A stretch of 37,151 bases of DNA from Clostridium sp. (GTDB lineage: Bacteria; Bacillota; Clostridia; Oscillospirales; Acutalibacteraceae). The notes beneath the pieces are model-generated. The model made no database searches. It was not told the origin of the DNA and was given only the letters and a program-made list of their open reading frames with translations. The stretch is from assembly GCA_023663865.1 (NCBI GenBank), contig JAMPGU010000023.1, positions 1-37,151 on the forward strand. Reading direction: 5' to 3'. This document shows, piece by piece, positions 1 to 7,243 of this stretch; position 1 is the first letter of the stretch; the number at the start of each line of letters is the position of its first letter. The translations under genes were made by a program, and so were the position numbers.

Positions 1-219
1 CAGACCACAGGTTATCAGATTCAGTACAGTACAGACAAGAACTTTAAGAAAAACAATAAGACCGTAACAGTATCAAGCAACAAGACCACAAGCAAAACTA
101 TATCAAAGCTCAGCGGAAAGAAAAAGTACTACGTAAGAATTCGTACTTACAAAACCGTAAGCGGTACAAAGTATTACAGCTCTTGGAGCAGTGTAAAGAC
201 TGTTACAACAAAGAAATAA
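1..219 (+). CDS. C-terminal end of a surface protein with a fibronectin type III-like repeat (5' partial)
   Basis: An open frame runs from the first base of the window to a TAA at 217-219, giving the last 72 residues of a larger protein. The fragment has the pattern of a fibronectin type III-like strand set: GYQIQYSTD near the start, a KTISKLSGKKKYYVRIRTY core, and a WSSVKTVTTKK end. It is very rich in Lys, Thr, Ser and Tyr, as is common in the repeated C-terminal domains of secreted or cell-wall proteins of gut Clostridia. There is no sortase motif or membrane anchor at the end, so attachment, if any, is non-covalent or lies upstream. A strong terminator follows 10 bases after the stop. The function of the full protein cannot be judged from this end. 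Confidence 0.75.
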   Translation, partial: QTTGYQIQYSTDKNFKKNNKTVTVSSNKTTSKTISKLSGKKKYYVRIRTYKTVSGTKYYSSWSSVKTVTTKK

Positions 220-229
220 ATATAATCGG

Positions 230-260
230 AAAAATCCTCAGCTAAGGCTGAGGATTTTTT
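230..260 (+). terminator. Rho-independent terminator after the surface protein
   Basis: A 13-bp stem (230-242 with 247-259) with loop TAAG ends in a T run. It closes the surface-protein transcript and separates it from yqfC. The A-rich 5' arm makes it usable in both directions. Confidence 0.9.
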
Positions 261-326
261 GCGTTAATGGCATTGGTGATTTAACATAATACTATTTTTC
301 CTGTCATAAATATTATTGGTGATATT

Positions 327-569
327 ATGAAAAAGCTGAAGTCGAAGGAGCTTGACTATTTCTTTGGTAAGCCGAGAATTGAAATGGCAGGCAGTGAATG
401 CCTTGTGGATGGCCTAAAAAGCATTATAGAATATTCCGATACAAAAATAACGGTGAGCCTCGGCAGTCAGACAATTGTTTTTAATGGCTTTGATTTAAAG
501 ATAAATTCCTTTACCCGTGAGGGTGCGATTATTGAGGGTAACATTACATATATGGAGTTTTTGAGTTGA
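327..569 (+). CDS. yqfC: Sporulation protein YqfC (YabP/YqfC family)
   Basis: This 80-residue protein matches the small YabP/YqfC spore family: an N-terminal basic stretch, a central IEYSDTKITV strand, and the typical INSFTREGAIIEGNI segment near the C-terminus. In Bacillus, YqfC and YqfD are sigma-E-controlled mother-cell proteins needed for normal spore formation; their biochemical role is not settled. The gene overlaps yqfD by the tetranucleotide TTGA, so the two are probably translationally coupled. The start is the ATG at 327, preceded by a weak GGTGAT at 317-322. Its presence supports a spore-forming host. Usually phoH and ybeY follow yqfCD; here the order breaks after yqfD. Confidence 0.9.
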   Translation: MKKLKSKELDYFFGKPRIEMAGSECLVDGLKSIIEYSDTKITVSLGSQTIVFNGFDLKINSFTREGAIIEGNITYMEFLS

Positions 570-1534
570 TTTATATATTCAGATGGTTATTTGGTTTTGT
601 TAGCTTTACCTTTAAAAAAGGCTTTCGTGAGGATTTTTTGACAGATTGCTTTGCCTGCGGAATTGAACTGCGGGATATTGAAACGATGGAGGACTGTCTG
701 ACAGCCAGCTGTAATTTAAAGAGTTATAAAAAGCTCCATCGCATAGCACGCAGGCACGGCGGTGTTTTGAAAATAATCAAGAAAAGGGGTTTACCCTTCC
801 TGCTTCTGCCACTGAAAAACAGACTGGGATTTTTTGTTGGTATGGCGGCATTTTGCCTTATCATATCCCTGCTCGGCTCCTTTGTCTGGAATATAGAAAT
901 TGTGGGAAATAATAAAATAAGTGATACAACGGTTCTTGCATTTCTTGAAAATAATAATTTAAAAAAGGGTGCTATGTGGAACAGCTTTGACAGAGACGAG
1001 CTTGCCTGGGATATGCTCAGCTCCTTCGAGGATTTTTCATGGGTTCATATAAATAAAATCGGAACAACTGCCAGAATAGAAATTAACGAAACCACGGATG
1101 CTCCTGAACCGGATACAGATAAGCTGCAGGGTACAAATATATTCAGACGTGAGCTGAAAGCAACGATTAACCGTGAGCAAAACAGCATCATATCCAAAGA
1201 TGTGAAATTATATCACAGTATCAAATTTTTTTCTGCCACCATTCCATTGTCTTTCAACAGGCCAATCGGTGATGTTTCCAGTGAAAGCACAGTTTATTTA
1301 AAGATAAAGGATATAGAGCTGCCCATTGGATATACGGAATATCAGGAGCAGTTTTTATCATCAGTCAGTCAAACCCTGACAGACGATGAACTGAAGGATC
1401 TTGCAAAGCGCAGGCTTGAAGCACAAGAGAGGACGGAGTTTGACGGATTTGAAATTGTAAACAAAACTGAAAGCTATAATGTGGAAGCGGAAAGCTGTAC
1501 AGCAATTTTTACATATGTTATCAGAAGAAAATAG
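566..1534 (+). CDS. yqfD: Sporulation protein YqfD, shortened form
   Basis: The 322-residue product fits the YqfD (stage IV sporulation) family. It has an N-terminal soluble region with a CFACGIELRDIE stretch and the basic patch LHRIARRHGG (about 57-66), one membrane segment at about 87-108, then an outer domain starting NIEIVGNNKISD that resembles the POTRA-like part of the family. The start is a TTG at 566 inside the yqfC stop (TTGA), with GGAG at 554-557 as ribosome binding site 8 bases upstream. As I recall the Bacillus protein has about 398 residues. Here the outer region runs from the NETTDAPEPD segment straight to a charged stretch and the KFFSATIPLSF part, without the lipoyl-like beta segment I expect in between. 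No stop or frameshift is visible, so this is an intact shorter form. Confidence 0.85.
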   Translation: MIYIFRWLFGFVSFTFKKGFREDFLTDCFACGIELRDIETMEDCLTASCNLKSYKKLHRIARRHGGVLKIIKKRGLPFLLLPLKNRLGFFVGMAAFCLIISLLGSFVWNIEIVGNNKISDTTVLAFLENNNLKKGAMWNSFDRDELAWDMLSSFEDFSWVHINKIGTTARIEINETTDAPEPDTDKLQGTNIFRRELKATINREQNSIISKDVKLYHSIKFFSATIPLSFNRPIGDVSSESTVYLKIKDIELPIGYTEYQEQFLSSVSQTLTDDELKDLAKRRLEAQERTEFDGFEIVNKTESYNVEAESCTAIFTYVIRRK

Positions 1535-1545
1535 CAGAATATGTC

Positions 1546-1574
1546 TTGCAAGGTATACGGTGTTATGGTAAAAT
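1546..1574 (+). promoter_or_regulatory. Sigma-A promoter of the uxuA locus
   Basis: TTGCAA (1546-1551) and TAAAAT (1569-1574) are separated by exactly 17 bp and lie 34 bp upstream of the uxuA start. There is no terminator after yqfD, but this promoter gives the uronate genes their own transcription start. Confidence 0.75.
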
Positions 1575-1607
1575 AAATCTGTATAATAAATGTTGGAGGT
1601 AAATCCT

Positions 1608-2678
1608 ATGCAGATGACTTTTCGCTGGTTTGGCGACAAGCTTGATACTGTATCGCTTGCCCAAATCAAACAAATTCCGGGAGTAGTAGGTGTTGTGCCT
1701 GCACTTCATTATCTGCCTGCCGGTGAGGCTTGGGAGATGGAAGATGTACAGAAAATGTACGATGAAATTACAGCTGCCGGACTTTCAATGGAATGTATTG
1801 AGAGTGTAAATGTTCACGAGGATATTAAGCTTGGTCTGCCTACTCGTGATAAGCTTATAGAAAATTATAAGACATCCATCAGAAATCTTGCTAAGGTTGG
1901 AGTAAAGGTAATTTGCTACAATTTTATGCCTGTTTTTGACTGGACAAGAACAGATTTGTATATGCCGCTGCCTGATGGTTCAACCTGTCTGTGCTACGAC
2001 GGTAAGCAGGTTGAGGGCAAGTCTCCTGAGGATATGTTCAAGGAGATTGATGACAATTCAAACGGCTATGCTATGCCCGGCTGGGAAACAGAGCGTATGG
2101 GTGAGATTAAAGAGCTGTTTGAAAAATACAAGGGTGTTACTGCAGATGATTTGTGGACAAACCTGAAATATTTTCTTGAAGCTATTATGCCTACCTGTGA
2201 GGAGTGCGACGTTAAAATGGCAATCCACCCGGATGATCCGCCGTGGCCGATTTTCGGCTTGCCGAGAATTATTACAGGCAAGGACGCTGTTGTTAAGCTT
2301 CTGAATATGGTGCCGAGTAAATATAATGGCTTAACCCTTTGCACAGGCTCCTTAGGTGCAAGCCCTGATAATGATATGGTTGATATTATCAAGGCTGCCG
2401 GTGACAGAATTTATTTTGCGCATCTCAGAAATGTTTCTATCAATAATCAGTGGTTCAATGAAACTGCGCACGAGAGTGATGCAGGCTCTCTTGATATGTA
2501 TGAGATTGTTAAGGCACTGCAGGAGGTTGGCTTTGACGGATATATCCGCCCGGACCACGGCAGAATGATTTGGGGTGAGGTTGCTCGTCCCGGATATGGC
2601 TTATACGACAGAGCACTGGGTGTCAGCTATCTCAATGGACTTTGGGAAGCAGTAGAAAAAAGCAGAAAGGAAAAGTAA
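1608..2678 (+). CDS. uxuA: D-mannonate dehydratase
   Basis: UxuA removes water from D-mannonate to give 2-keto-3-deoxygluconate, the common intermediate of glucuronate breakdown, using Fe2+ or Mn2+ in the cytoplasm. The 356-residue sequence carries the family signatures in order: an N-terminal FRWFGDKLD, IESVNVHEDI, the FMPVFDWTRTDL motif, AIHPDDPPWPIFGLPRI (metal His), CTGSLGA (metal Cys), FAHLRNV (metal His), HESDAGSLD and IRPDHGR (metal Asp). An ATG 18 bases further upstream is in frame, but TTGGAGG at 1593-1599 sits at the right distance only for the ATG at 1608, where the family usually starts (MxMTFRW). The next gene, the matching oxidoreductase, starts 2 bases after the stop, so the two form one operon. 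No uronate isomerase (uxaC) or KDG kinase is in the window. Confidence 0.96.
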   Translation: MQMTFRWFGDKLDTVSLAQIKQIPGVVGVVPALHYLPAGEAWEMEDVQKMYDEITAAGLSMECIESVNVHEDIKLGLPTRDKLIENYKTSIRNLAKVGVKVICYNFMPVFDWTRTDLYMPLPDGSTCLCYDGKQVEGKSPEDMFKEIDDNSNGYAMPGWETERMGEIKELFEKYKGVTADDLWTNLKYFLEAIMPTCEECDVKMAIHPDDPPWPIFGLPRIITGKDAVVKLLNMVPSKYNGLTLCTGSLGASPDNDMVDIIKAAGDRIYFAHLRNVSINNQWFNETAHESDAGSLDMYEIVKALQEVGFDGYIRPDHGRMIWGEVARPGYGLYDRALGVSYLNGLWEAVEKSRKEK

Positions 2679-2680
2679 TT

Positions 2681-3532
2681 ATGTTTAAGCACGATAATTT
2701 AAAGGGCAAGGTTGCTGTAGTTACAGGCGGCGGCGGAGTTCTTTGCGGTTCTTTTGCAAAGACTTTGGCTAAGCAGGGCTGCAGAGTTGCTGTTCTTGAT
2801 TTGAATGAGGCAGCAGCACAGGCTTGTGCTGACGAAATTAATGCTGACGGCGGTGAGGCGATTGCTGTAGGCTGCAATGTTTTGGAGCAGGAGTCTATGG
2901 AGTCAGCAAGACAGGTTATTAATGAAAAGCTTGGCACTTGTGATATTCTTCTTAATGGTGCCGGCGGAAATAACCCAAAGGGTACAACAACAAAGGATAC
3001 CTTGGAGAAAATTGACCTTGTACAGAAGGATGAAAATATTAAAACGTTTTTTGATTTAGACCCCAGCGGAATCAGCTTTGTGTTTAATCTTAACTTCTTG
3101 GGAACACTTATTCCTACACAGGTATTTGCAAAGGATATGGCTGAAAAAGAAAAGGGTACCATTATTATGGTTACCTCTATGAACGCATATCGTCCTTTGA
3201 CACGTATTCCTGCCTACAGTGCTGCCAAGGCTGCTGTTAAGAATTTCACAGAATGGATGGCTGTGCATTTTGCACCCCTTGGCATTCGTGTAAATGCAAT
3301 TGCACCGGGCTTCTTCTCAACAAAGCAGAATGCTGCTTTGCTTTGGAACGAGGATGGCTCTCCTACTGAGAGAACAGGCAAAATCCTTGCTGCTACACCT
3401 ATGGATCGTTTCGGTGAGCCGGAGGAGCTGGACGGCGCACTTCTGTTCCTTTGTGATGAGGAATATTCAGGCTTTATTACAGGCGTAAATATTGCAGTTG
3501 ACGGTGGATTTAACGCATATTCAGGAGTTTAA
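2681..3532 (+). CDS. uxuB: SDR-family D-mannonate oxidoreductase (fructuronate reductase)
   Basis: This is a 283-residue short-chain dehydrogenase. It shows the Rossmann glycine motif (TGGGGVLCGSF, about residues 15-25), the NGAGG element, catalytic Ser in VTSMNAY, and the YxxxK pair in YSAAKAA, followed by NAIAPGFF and a C-terminal GGFNAYSGV. The length and motifs fit the Bacillus-type UxuB/YjmF group, which reduces D-fructuronate to D-mannonate with NAD(P)H, rather than the long-chain UxuB of enterobacteria. The substrate is assigned from the tight pairing with uxuA (2-bp gap); a bare SDR sequence alone would not settle it. The start at 2681 is chosen because AAAGGAAAA lies just upstream and the longer frame would overlap uxuA by 37 bases and lack a binding site. 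Confidence 0.88.
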   Translation: MFKHDNLKGKVAVVTGGGGVLCGSFAKTLAKQGCRVAVLDLNEAAAQACADEINADGGEAIAVGCNVLEQESMESARQVINEKLGTCDILLNGAGGNNPKGTTTKDTLEKIDLVQKDENIKTFFDLDPSGISFVFNLNFLGTLIPTQVFAKDMAEKEKGTIIMVTSMNAYRPLTRIPAYSAAKAAVKNFTEWMAVHFAPLGIRVNAIAPGFFSTKQNAALLWNEDGSPTERTGKILAATPMDRFGEPEELDGALLFLCDEEYSGFITGVNIAVDGGFNAYSGV

Positions 3533-3540
3533 TGATTTAT

Positions 3541-3566
3541 GGGTGGACGCAGGTTCACCCCTTTTG
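3541..3566 (+). terminator. Weak hairpin terminator or processing site between uxuB and the GH30 gene
   Basis: GGGTGGAC (3541-3548) pairs with GTTCACCC (3553-3560) around a GCAG loop, with one G-T pair, and is followed by CTTTTG. The T run is short, so partial read-through into the GH30 gene is likely. Confidence 0.5.
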
Positions 3567-3590
3567 TATATTGATATATGAGGTGAAAAT

Positions 3591-5189
3591 ATGTCTAAGA
3601 AAAAGAAAGTGCTTGTCAGCGTAATTGTGCTTCTTATTGCAGCTGTTATCGGTGTGGGCGCATACATAATTTTCGGTGTTGTAGGCATTGGTGAAAAGAG
3701 AACCTATAACGAAAGTCAGGCTGTAAACAGCAATGTAAATACGAATGTAACGGTATTGGATGATAAGGCTTCCTATCAGACAATGAATGGCTTTGGTGCA
3801 TCTGCCTGCTGGTGGGGACAGGATGTAGGCGCGTGGGATAATACAAAGGAAATTCTGAGCTATCTTTATGATGGCGAGGATGGCATAGGTCTTAATATTT
3901 ACCGCTACAATCTTGGTGCCGGCTCTAAGGGTGATGACCATATTCTTACTGAAAACAGAAAGACGGAATGCTTTTTAAAGTCAGACGGTACTTATGATTT
4001 TACTGCGGATGCTGCTGCGCAAAATTGTCTTGCTGCCGCGAAGGAATTGGCAGGGGATGACTTGAGAGTTACGCTTTTTGCCAATTCTGCACCTGTTTCC
4101 TTAACGAAAAACGGACGTGGCTACGGTGATGCAATTAAGGATGATGACCCATGGTCAACAAACCTGGATTCATCAAATTATGCGGCCTTTGCAGAGTATT
4201 GCTATAAGAGTGCCGAGTATTTTGCGGATTGCGGATACAGAGTTACAGATGTATCTCCGATTAATGAGCCGCAGTATAGCTGGGCTGCCTGGTTTAATGA
4301 GGACGGCAGCTTTTCGGTAAATCAGGAGGGCTGTCATTTTTCAAAGACAGAGGCAAGAGATTTATACAAGGTTATGATTGATAAATTCTCCGGCTCAGAG
4401 CTTGAAAAGAAAAACGGCACAAAAATATCTATGTTTGAGTCCGGTGCCGCAGAGGGCAAGGGCACAACCACAGGCGCATATCTTGACTGCATTATAGGAA
4501 AAGGACCTAAGTATGTATTCAAGAACAGAGATTTGCGTGATTATTTTGACAGTGTAAGTATGCATTCCTACTGGTCATCAACAGATACGAAGGCTGATAC
4601 AGCAAAGTATATGGCAGATAAATATTCAGGCTATGATGTTGTATCAACAGAGTATTGTCAAATGACCGGTGATGAAAACACAGGCGTGTTTGATTTGATT
4701 TCAAAAGAAGAGAACGGCACCAATGGTATGACGATTGAATATGGTGTTGCTATGGCTAAGGTTATTATGGATGATTTAACAATCCTGAATACCACAGAGT
4801 GGGATTGGTGGCTTGGCTGTTCCTATGGCGTATATCCGGATGGCCTTGTGTATATCAATGCGGATAACCACAGCGATGTGCAGACTTCTAAAAGATTATG
4901 GTGTCTTGGTAATTTCTCTAAATTCATAGATGAGGGCGCAGTGAGAATTGCCTGCTCCTCAGGTGTTGATAATATTCCTGCCTGCGCATTTGTAAATCCT
5001 GATAATTCAACGGTTGTTGTTTATGTAAATAATACGGATTCAGATGCTGTTACAAAGTTAACTGCAGACAGTGATTATAAGGTTTATACAACCAGCGATA
5101 AGCTGGACTTGGCAGAAACTGCAAATGGTGCAGCAGGCGAGGCAGAAATCTCTATTCCTGCAATGTCTGTGGTTACTGTAGAATTTTAA
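3591..5189 (+). CDS. Membrane-anchored glycoside hydrolase family 30 protein
   Basis: The protein has 532 residues. A basic start (MSKKKK) and a hydrophobic helix at about 7-29 with no clear cleavage site suggest an N-terminal membrane anchor, placing the enzyme outside the cell. The rest is a GH30-type (beta/alpha)8 barrel with a C-terminal beta domain: MNGFGASACWW (65-75), YRYNLGAGS (104-112), the acid/base Glu226 in SPINEPQ, a FESGAAEG strand, and the likely nucleophile Glu354 in VSTEYCQM, then WDWWLGC. The YNLGAGS form resembles the galactanase-like GH30 branch more than the glucuronoxylanase branch, but the subfamily cannot be fixed by eye. The binding site GAGGTG lies 6 bases before the ATG. 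Position between uxuAB and a GPH transporter suggests it trims a glycan bearing glucuronic acid; this is inference. Confidence 0.85.
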   Translation: MSKKKKVLVSVIVLLIAAVIGVGAYIIFGVVGIGEKRTYNESQAVNSNVNTNVTVLDDKASYQTMNGFGASACWWGQDVGAWDNTKEILSYLYDGEDGIGLNIYRYNLGAGSKGDDHILTENRKTECFLKSDGTYDFTADAAAQNCLAAAKELAGDDLRVTLFANSAPVSLTKNGRGYGDAIKDDDPWSTNLDSSNYAAFAEYCYKSAEYFADCGYRVTDVSPINEPQYSWAAWFNEDGSFSVNQEGCHFSKTEARDLYKVMIDKFSGSELEKKNGTKISMFESGAAEGKGTTTGAYLDCIIGKGPKYVFKNRDLRDYFDSVSMHSYWSSTDTKADTAKYMADKYSGYDVVSTEYCQMTGDENTGVFDLISKEENGTNGMTIEYGVAMAKVIMDDLTILNTTEWDWWLGCSYGVYPDGLVYINADNHSDVQTSKRLWCLGNFSKFIDEGAVRIACSSGVDNIPACAFVNPDNSTVVVYVNNTDSDAVTKLTADSDYKVYTTSDKLDLAETANGAAGEAEISIPAMSVVTVEF

Positions 5190-5218
5190 TTGCAGTATGC
5201 ATACAGATGTAGTATAAT
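5190..5218 (+). promoter_or_regulatory. Sigma-A promoter of the GPH transporter
   Basis: TTGCAG (5190-5195), a 17-bp spacer and a perfect TATAAT (5213-5218). The -35 starts right at the GH30 stop, giving the transporter its own start in addition to read-through. Confidence 0.8.
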
Positions 5219-5261
5219 AAAAATATATCCAAAAAATATATTATTGTTAAAGGAGAAATAA

Positions 5262-6779
5262 ATGGCTGAGTCAAAGAAATTTTTAACGATGAAAGAGCGT
5301 GTGTGCTTCACGGTCGGTGCATTCGGCAGATCAGGAATTTACACGCTGATGTCCATGTTCACGCTGGTGTTTTTTCAAAATGGTGCAGGTCTTACGCTGA
5401 AACAAGGTACAACCATAATCCTTATCGGCAGAGTTTTTGACGCACTTAATGACCCGTTAATGGGTATGCTGGTTGACAAGACAAAATCAAAGTGGGGCAA
5501 GATGAGACCATATTTGCTGTTCTCACCTATCCCGATTGCAATCTGTACAATTATGCTGTTCTCTGCTCCGTTTGAACACGGCTCAACTGCTGCGTTTGTA
5601 TGGGCGTTGGTTTCCTACATATTATGGGGCGTGGCATTTACAATACAGGATGTTCCGTTCTGGGGACTTTCATCTGTAATCACGCCGCTGGAGAGCGAAA
5701 GAACATCATTCATATCCACCGCCCGTCTGGGCTCAACCTTTGGCGGAATACTTCCGGCACTTCTTGTTCCTGTGCTTTATCAGAGCAATTTGGGATACAC
5801 AAAGGGATTTTTTGTCAGCGGTGTTATTTTTGCACTGCTCGGCTGCGGACTTTCCATACTCATTTTCTTTGTATCAAAGGAGAGAGTACCTAAGACAGAC
5901 CATACACCGTCATTTAAGGAAACCTTTGTTGTACTCGGCAAGGATAAGCTTTTGATTATTGTTATCTTTGCATCTATTCTCGGCTCTACAATGGTAACTG
6001 CAAATCAGTGTGCAGACTATATCGGCAACTATCTGATTATTCAGAATTATACAGATTTCAGTCAGATATTTACTGATTTTTATCCCGGCGCACAAAATAC
6101 GCTTGTTGAGAATGTTGATGCTGCTATGGCTTACAGCTTCTGGATTCCGAGAGGAACAATTGTAACAACACTTACCGTTGCAATCGGTGTTGGTATGGTA
6201 CCGGCTATGGCACTTTTCCCTGTTTTGAGAAAGAAATTCTCTCTCAAGCAGATTTATATCGGTTCAGCAGTATTCGGACTCGTTGTTCACGCATTATGTT
6301 ATATTGTTTTTGCAAGCGATGTTACAAAGATAAACGTTTATGTTTTATGGGTATTCCTGTTCTTAATGGGTCTGCCTCTTGGTATTTACAATGTTATCAC
6401 ATATGCACTGATTGCGGATTCCGTTGACTATCTTGAATGGAAAACAGGCGAAAGACACGAGGGTGTATGCTTCTCCTTCCAGACCTTCTTATCAAAGGTT
6501 AATGCAGCAATTGCAACCTTTGTATTCGGTCAGGTGCTTGACTGTTCAGATTTTATGGCTGTAAACAAATCTCTCACAGATATTGAGGGCAGACAGATTT
6601 TTTATCAGCAGTCTCTTGATACACAGAAAATGCTTTTAGCACTGGTAACAATCGTTCCTGCAATCGGATTTTTGCTCACAATTATTCCAATGTTCTTTAA
6701 TGATTACACAGGAAAGACGAAGGATAAGGCACAAGCTGAGCTTGAGCAGGCACGTATTGCAAAGGGCATAGAGAAATAA
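5262..6779 (+). CDS. GPH-family (MelB/YicJ-type) sugar:cation symporter
   Basis: This 505-residue polytopic membrane protein has the major facilitator fold of the glycoside-pentoside-hexuronide:cation symporters. Diagnostic is the first-loop region GRVFDALNDPLMGMLVDKT...GKMRPYLL (residues about 51-80), where the Asp residues of the cation site sit. Later segments include WGVAFTIQDVPFWGL and the YNVITYALIADSVDYLEWKTGER motif typical of this family near the ninth and tenth helices. About twelve hydrophobic helices can be counted. An insertion of roughly 50 residues (GNYLIIQNYTDFSQIF... region, about 250-290) between helices is longer than in most members. A ribosome binding site AAAGGAGAA precedes the ATG by 6 bases. 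By neighbourhood it should import a uronate or oligosaccharide released by the GH30 enzyme; the actual substrate is unknown. Confidence 0.9.
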   Translation: MAESKKFLTMKERVCFTVGAFGRSGIYTLMSMFTLVFFQNGAGLTLKQGTTIILIGRVFDALNDPLMGMLVDKTKSKWGKMRPYLLFSPIPIAICTIMLFSAPFEHGSTAAFVWALVSYILWGVAFTIQDVPFWGLSSVITPLESERTSFISTARLGSTFGGILPALLVPVLYQSNLGYTKGFFVSGVIFALLGCGLSILIFFVSKERVPKTDHTPSFKETFVVLGKDKLLIIVIFASILGSTMVTANQCADYIGNYLIIQNYTDFSQIFTDFYPGAQNTLVENVDAAMAYSFWIPRGTIVTTLTVAIGVGMVPAMALFPVLRKKFSLKQIYIGSAVFGLVVHALCYIVFASDVTKINVYVLWVFLFLMGLPLGIYNVITYALIADSVDYLEWKTGERHEGVCFSFQTFLSKVNAAIATFVFGQVLDCSDFMAVNKSLTDIEGRQIFYQQSLDTQKMLLALVTIVPAIGFLLTIIPMFFNDYTGKTKDKAQAELEQARIAKGIEK

Positions 6780-6782
6780 ATA

Positions 6783-6826
6783 AAACCCCTGATTGGAGAT
6801 AATATGCCAATCAGGGGTTTGTTCAT
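6783..6826 (+). terminator. Terminator of the uronate/GPH locus
   Basis: A perfect 14-bp stem (6783-6796 with 6807-6820) with a 10-base loop, reading AAACCCCTGATTGG on the 5' side and ending in GGGGTTTGTT. Confidence 0.85.
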
Positions 6827-6834
6827 AGTGATAT

Positions 6835-6958
6835 CACCGGACCTTTCTCCCAAATCAAAGATTTGGAGCCGCGTGGTTCGAGTCCCTTTCAAAAAACTGT
6901 ATAAAAAATAAAAAAGCAAACTGTAAAAAAACAGTTTGCTTTTTGGTACGCTGGAAGG
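6835..6958. repeat. 149-bp tandem repeat, copy 1 (tRNA-Arg 3' end remnants plus hairpin)
   Basis: This copy starts CACCGGACC and recurs 149 bp further on with few changes. It contains a short inverted repeat (CCAAATC/GATTTGG, about 6850-6866), a plus-strand fragment GGTTCGAGTCCCTT matching the T-arm and acceptor strand of the neighbouring tRNA-Arg in reverse orientation, a perfect 14-bp terminator hairpin (6911-6924 with 6931-6944), and TGGTACGCTGGAAGG, identical on the minus strand to the last 15 bases of tRNA-Arg including CCA. There is no coding potential that makes sense; small frames here are translations of tRNA-derived sequence. The 6780-7092 stretch holds no gene. Confidence 0.8.
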
Positions 6959-6983
6959 TCCCGTCACTTGCTAACGAAAGGTC

Positions 6984-7107
6984 CACCGGACCTTTCTCCC
7001 AAATCAAAGATTTGGAGCCACGTGGTTCGAGTCCCTTTAAAAAAACTATATAAAAAATAAAAAAAGCAAGCTGTAAAAACAACTTGCTTTTTTGGTACGC
7101 TGGAAGG
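6984..7107. repeat. 149-bp tandem repeat, copy 2, running into tRNA-Arg
   Basis: This is the second copy, offset by 149 bp from the first. It has the same GGACCTTTCTCCC start, inverted repeat, T-arm-like fragment and hairpin, but here the TGGTACGCTGGAAGG end continues into the complete tRNA-Arg gene. The hairpin arms differ from copy 1 by a paired change (A to G on one side, T to C on the other), so its pairing has been kept. Confidence 0.8.
7059..7092 (-). terminator. Terminator of tRNA-Arg (minus strand)
   Basis: AAAAAGCAAG (7061-7070) pairs with CTTGCTTTTT (7083-7092). Read on the minus strand it directly follows the CCA end of the tRNA and ends in a long T run. Confidence 0.85.
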
Positions 7108-7169
7108 GACTCGAACCCCCGACCTACTGGTTCGTAGCCAGTCACTCTATCCAGCTGAGCTACCAGCGC
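7093..7169 (-). tRNA. tRNA-Arg (anticodon ACG)
   Basis: On the minus strand the 77-nt gene starts GCGCTGGTAGCTCAG and ends with an encoded CCA. The anticodon stem ACTGG/CCAGT encloses the loop CTACGAA, giving anticodon ACG, whose A34 is normally changed to inosine to read CGN codons. The T-arm has GGTTCGAGTCC. The acceptor stem has seven pairs with a G-T at the end. It is followed by a terminator and by the 149-bp repeats that contain pieces of it. Confidence 0.97.
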
Positions 7170-7175
7170 ACATAG

Positions 7176-7226
7176 GGCACAACTTTTGTGCCTAGTTAAT
7201 ATACCACATTAAAAATAAAAATGCAA
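7176..7226 (-). promoter_or_regulatory. Promoter and leader hairpin of tRNA-Arg
   Basis: On the minus strand TTGCAT (7221-7226), a 17-bp spacer and TATATT (7198-7203) form a good sigma-A promoter. A 7-bp hairpin, GGCACAA/TTGTGCC with a 3-base loop (7176-7192), lies between the predicted start and the tRNA and would sit in the precursor leader cut by RNase P. Confidence 0.7.
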
Positions 7227-7243
7227 TACTTTTTTTAATAAAT

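Noticed and set aside
284..312. Possible sigma-E promoter (ACATAAT-14-CATAAATA) ahead of yqfC
   Set aside because: The spacing fits, but the predicted start would fall about eight bases before the ATG and remove the only ribosome binding site. I did not list it as a feature.
6704..7145. Small minus-strand open frames across the repeat and tRNA-Arg region
   Set aside because: They read through tRNA-derived sequence and terminator hairpins and are near-copies of each other because of the 149-bp repeat. No binding sites or protein family support them.
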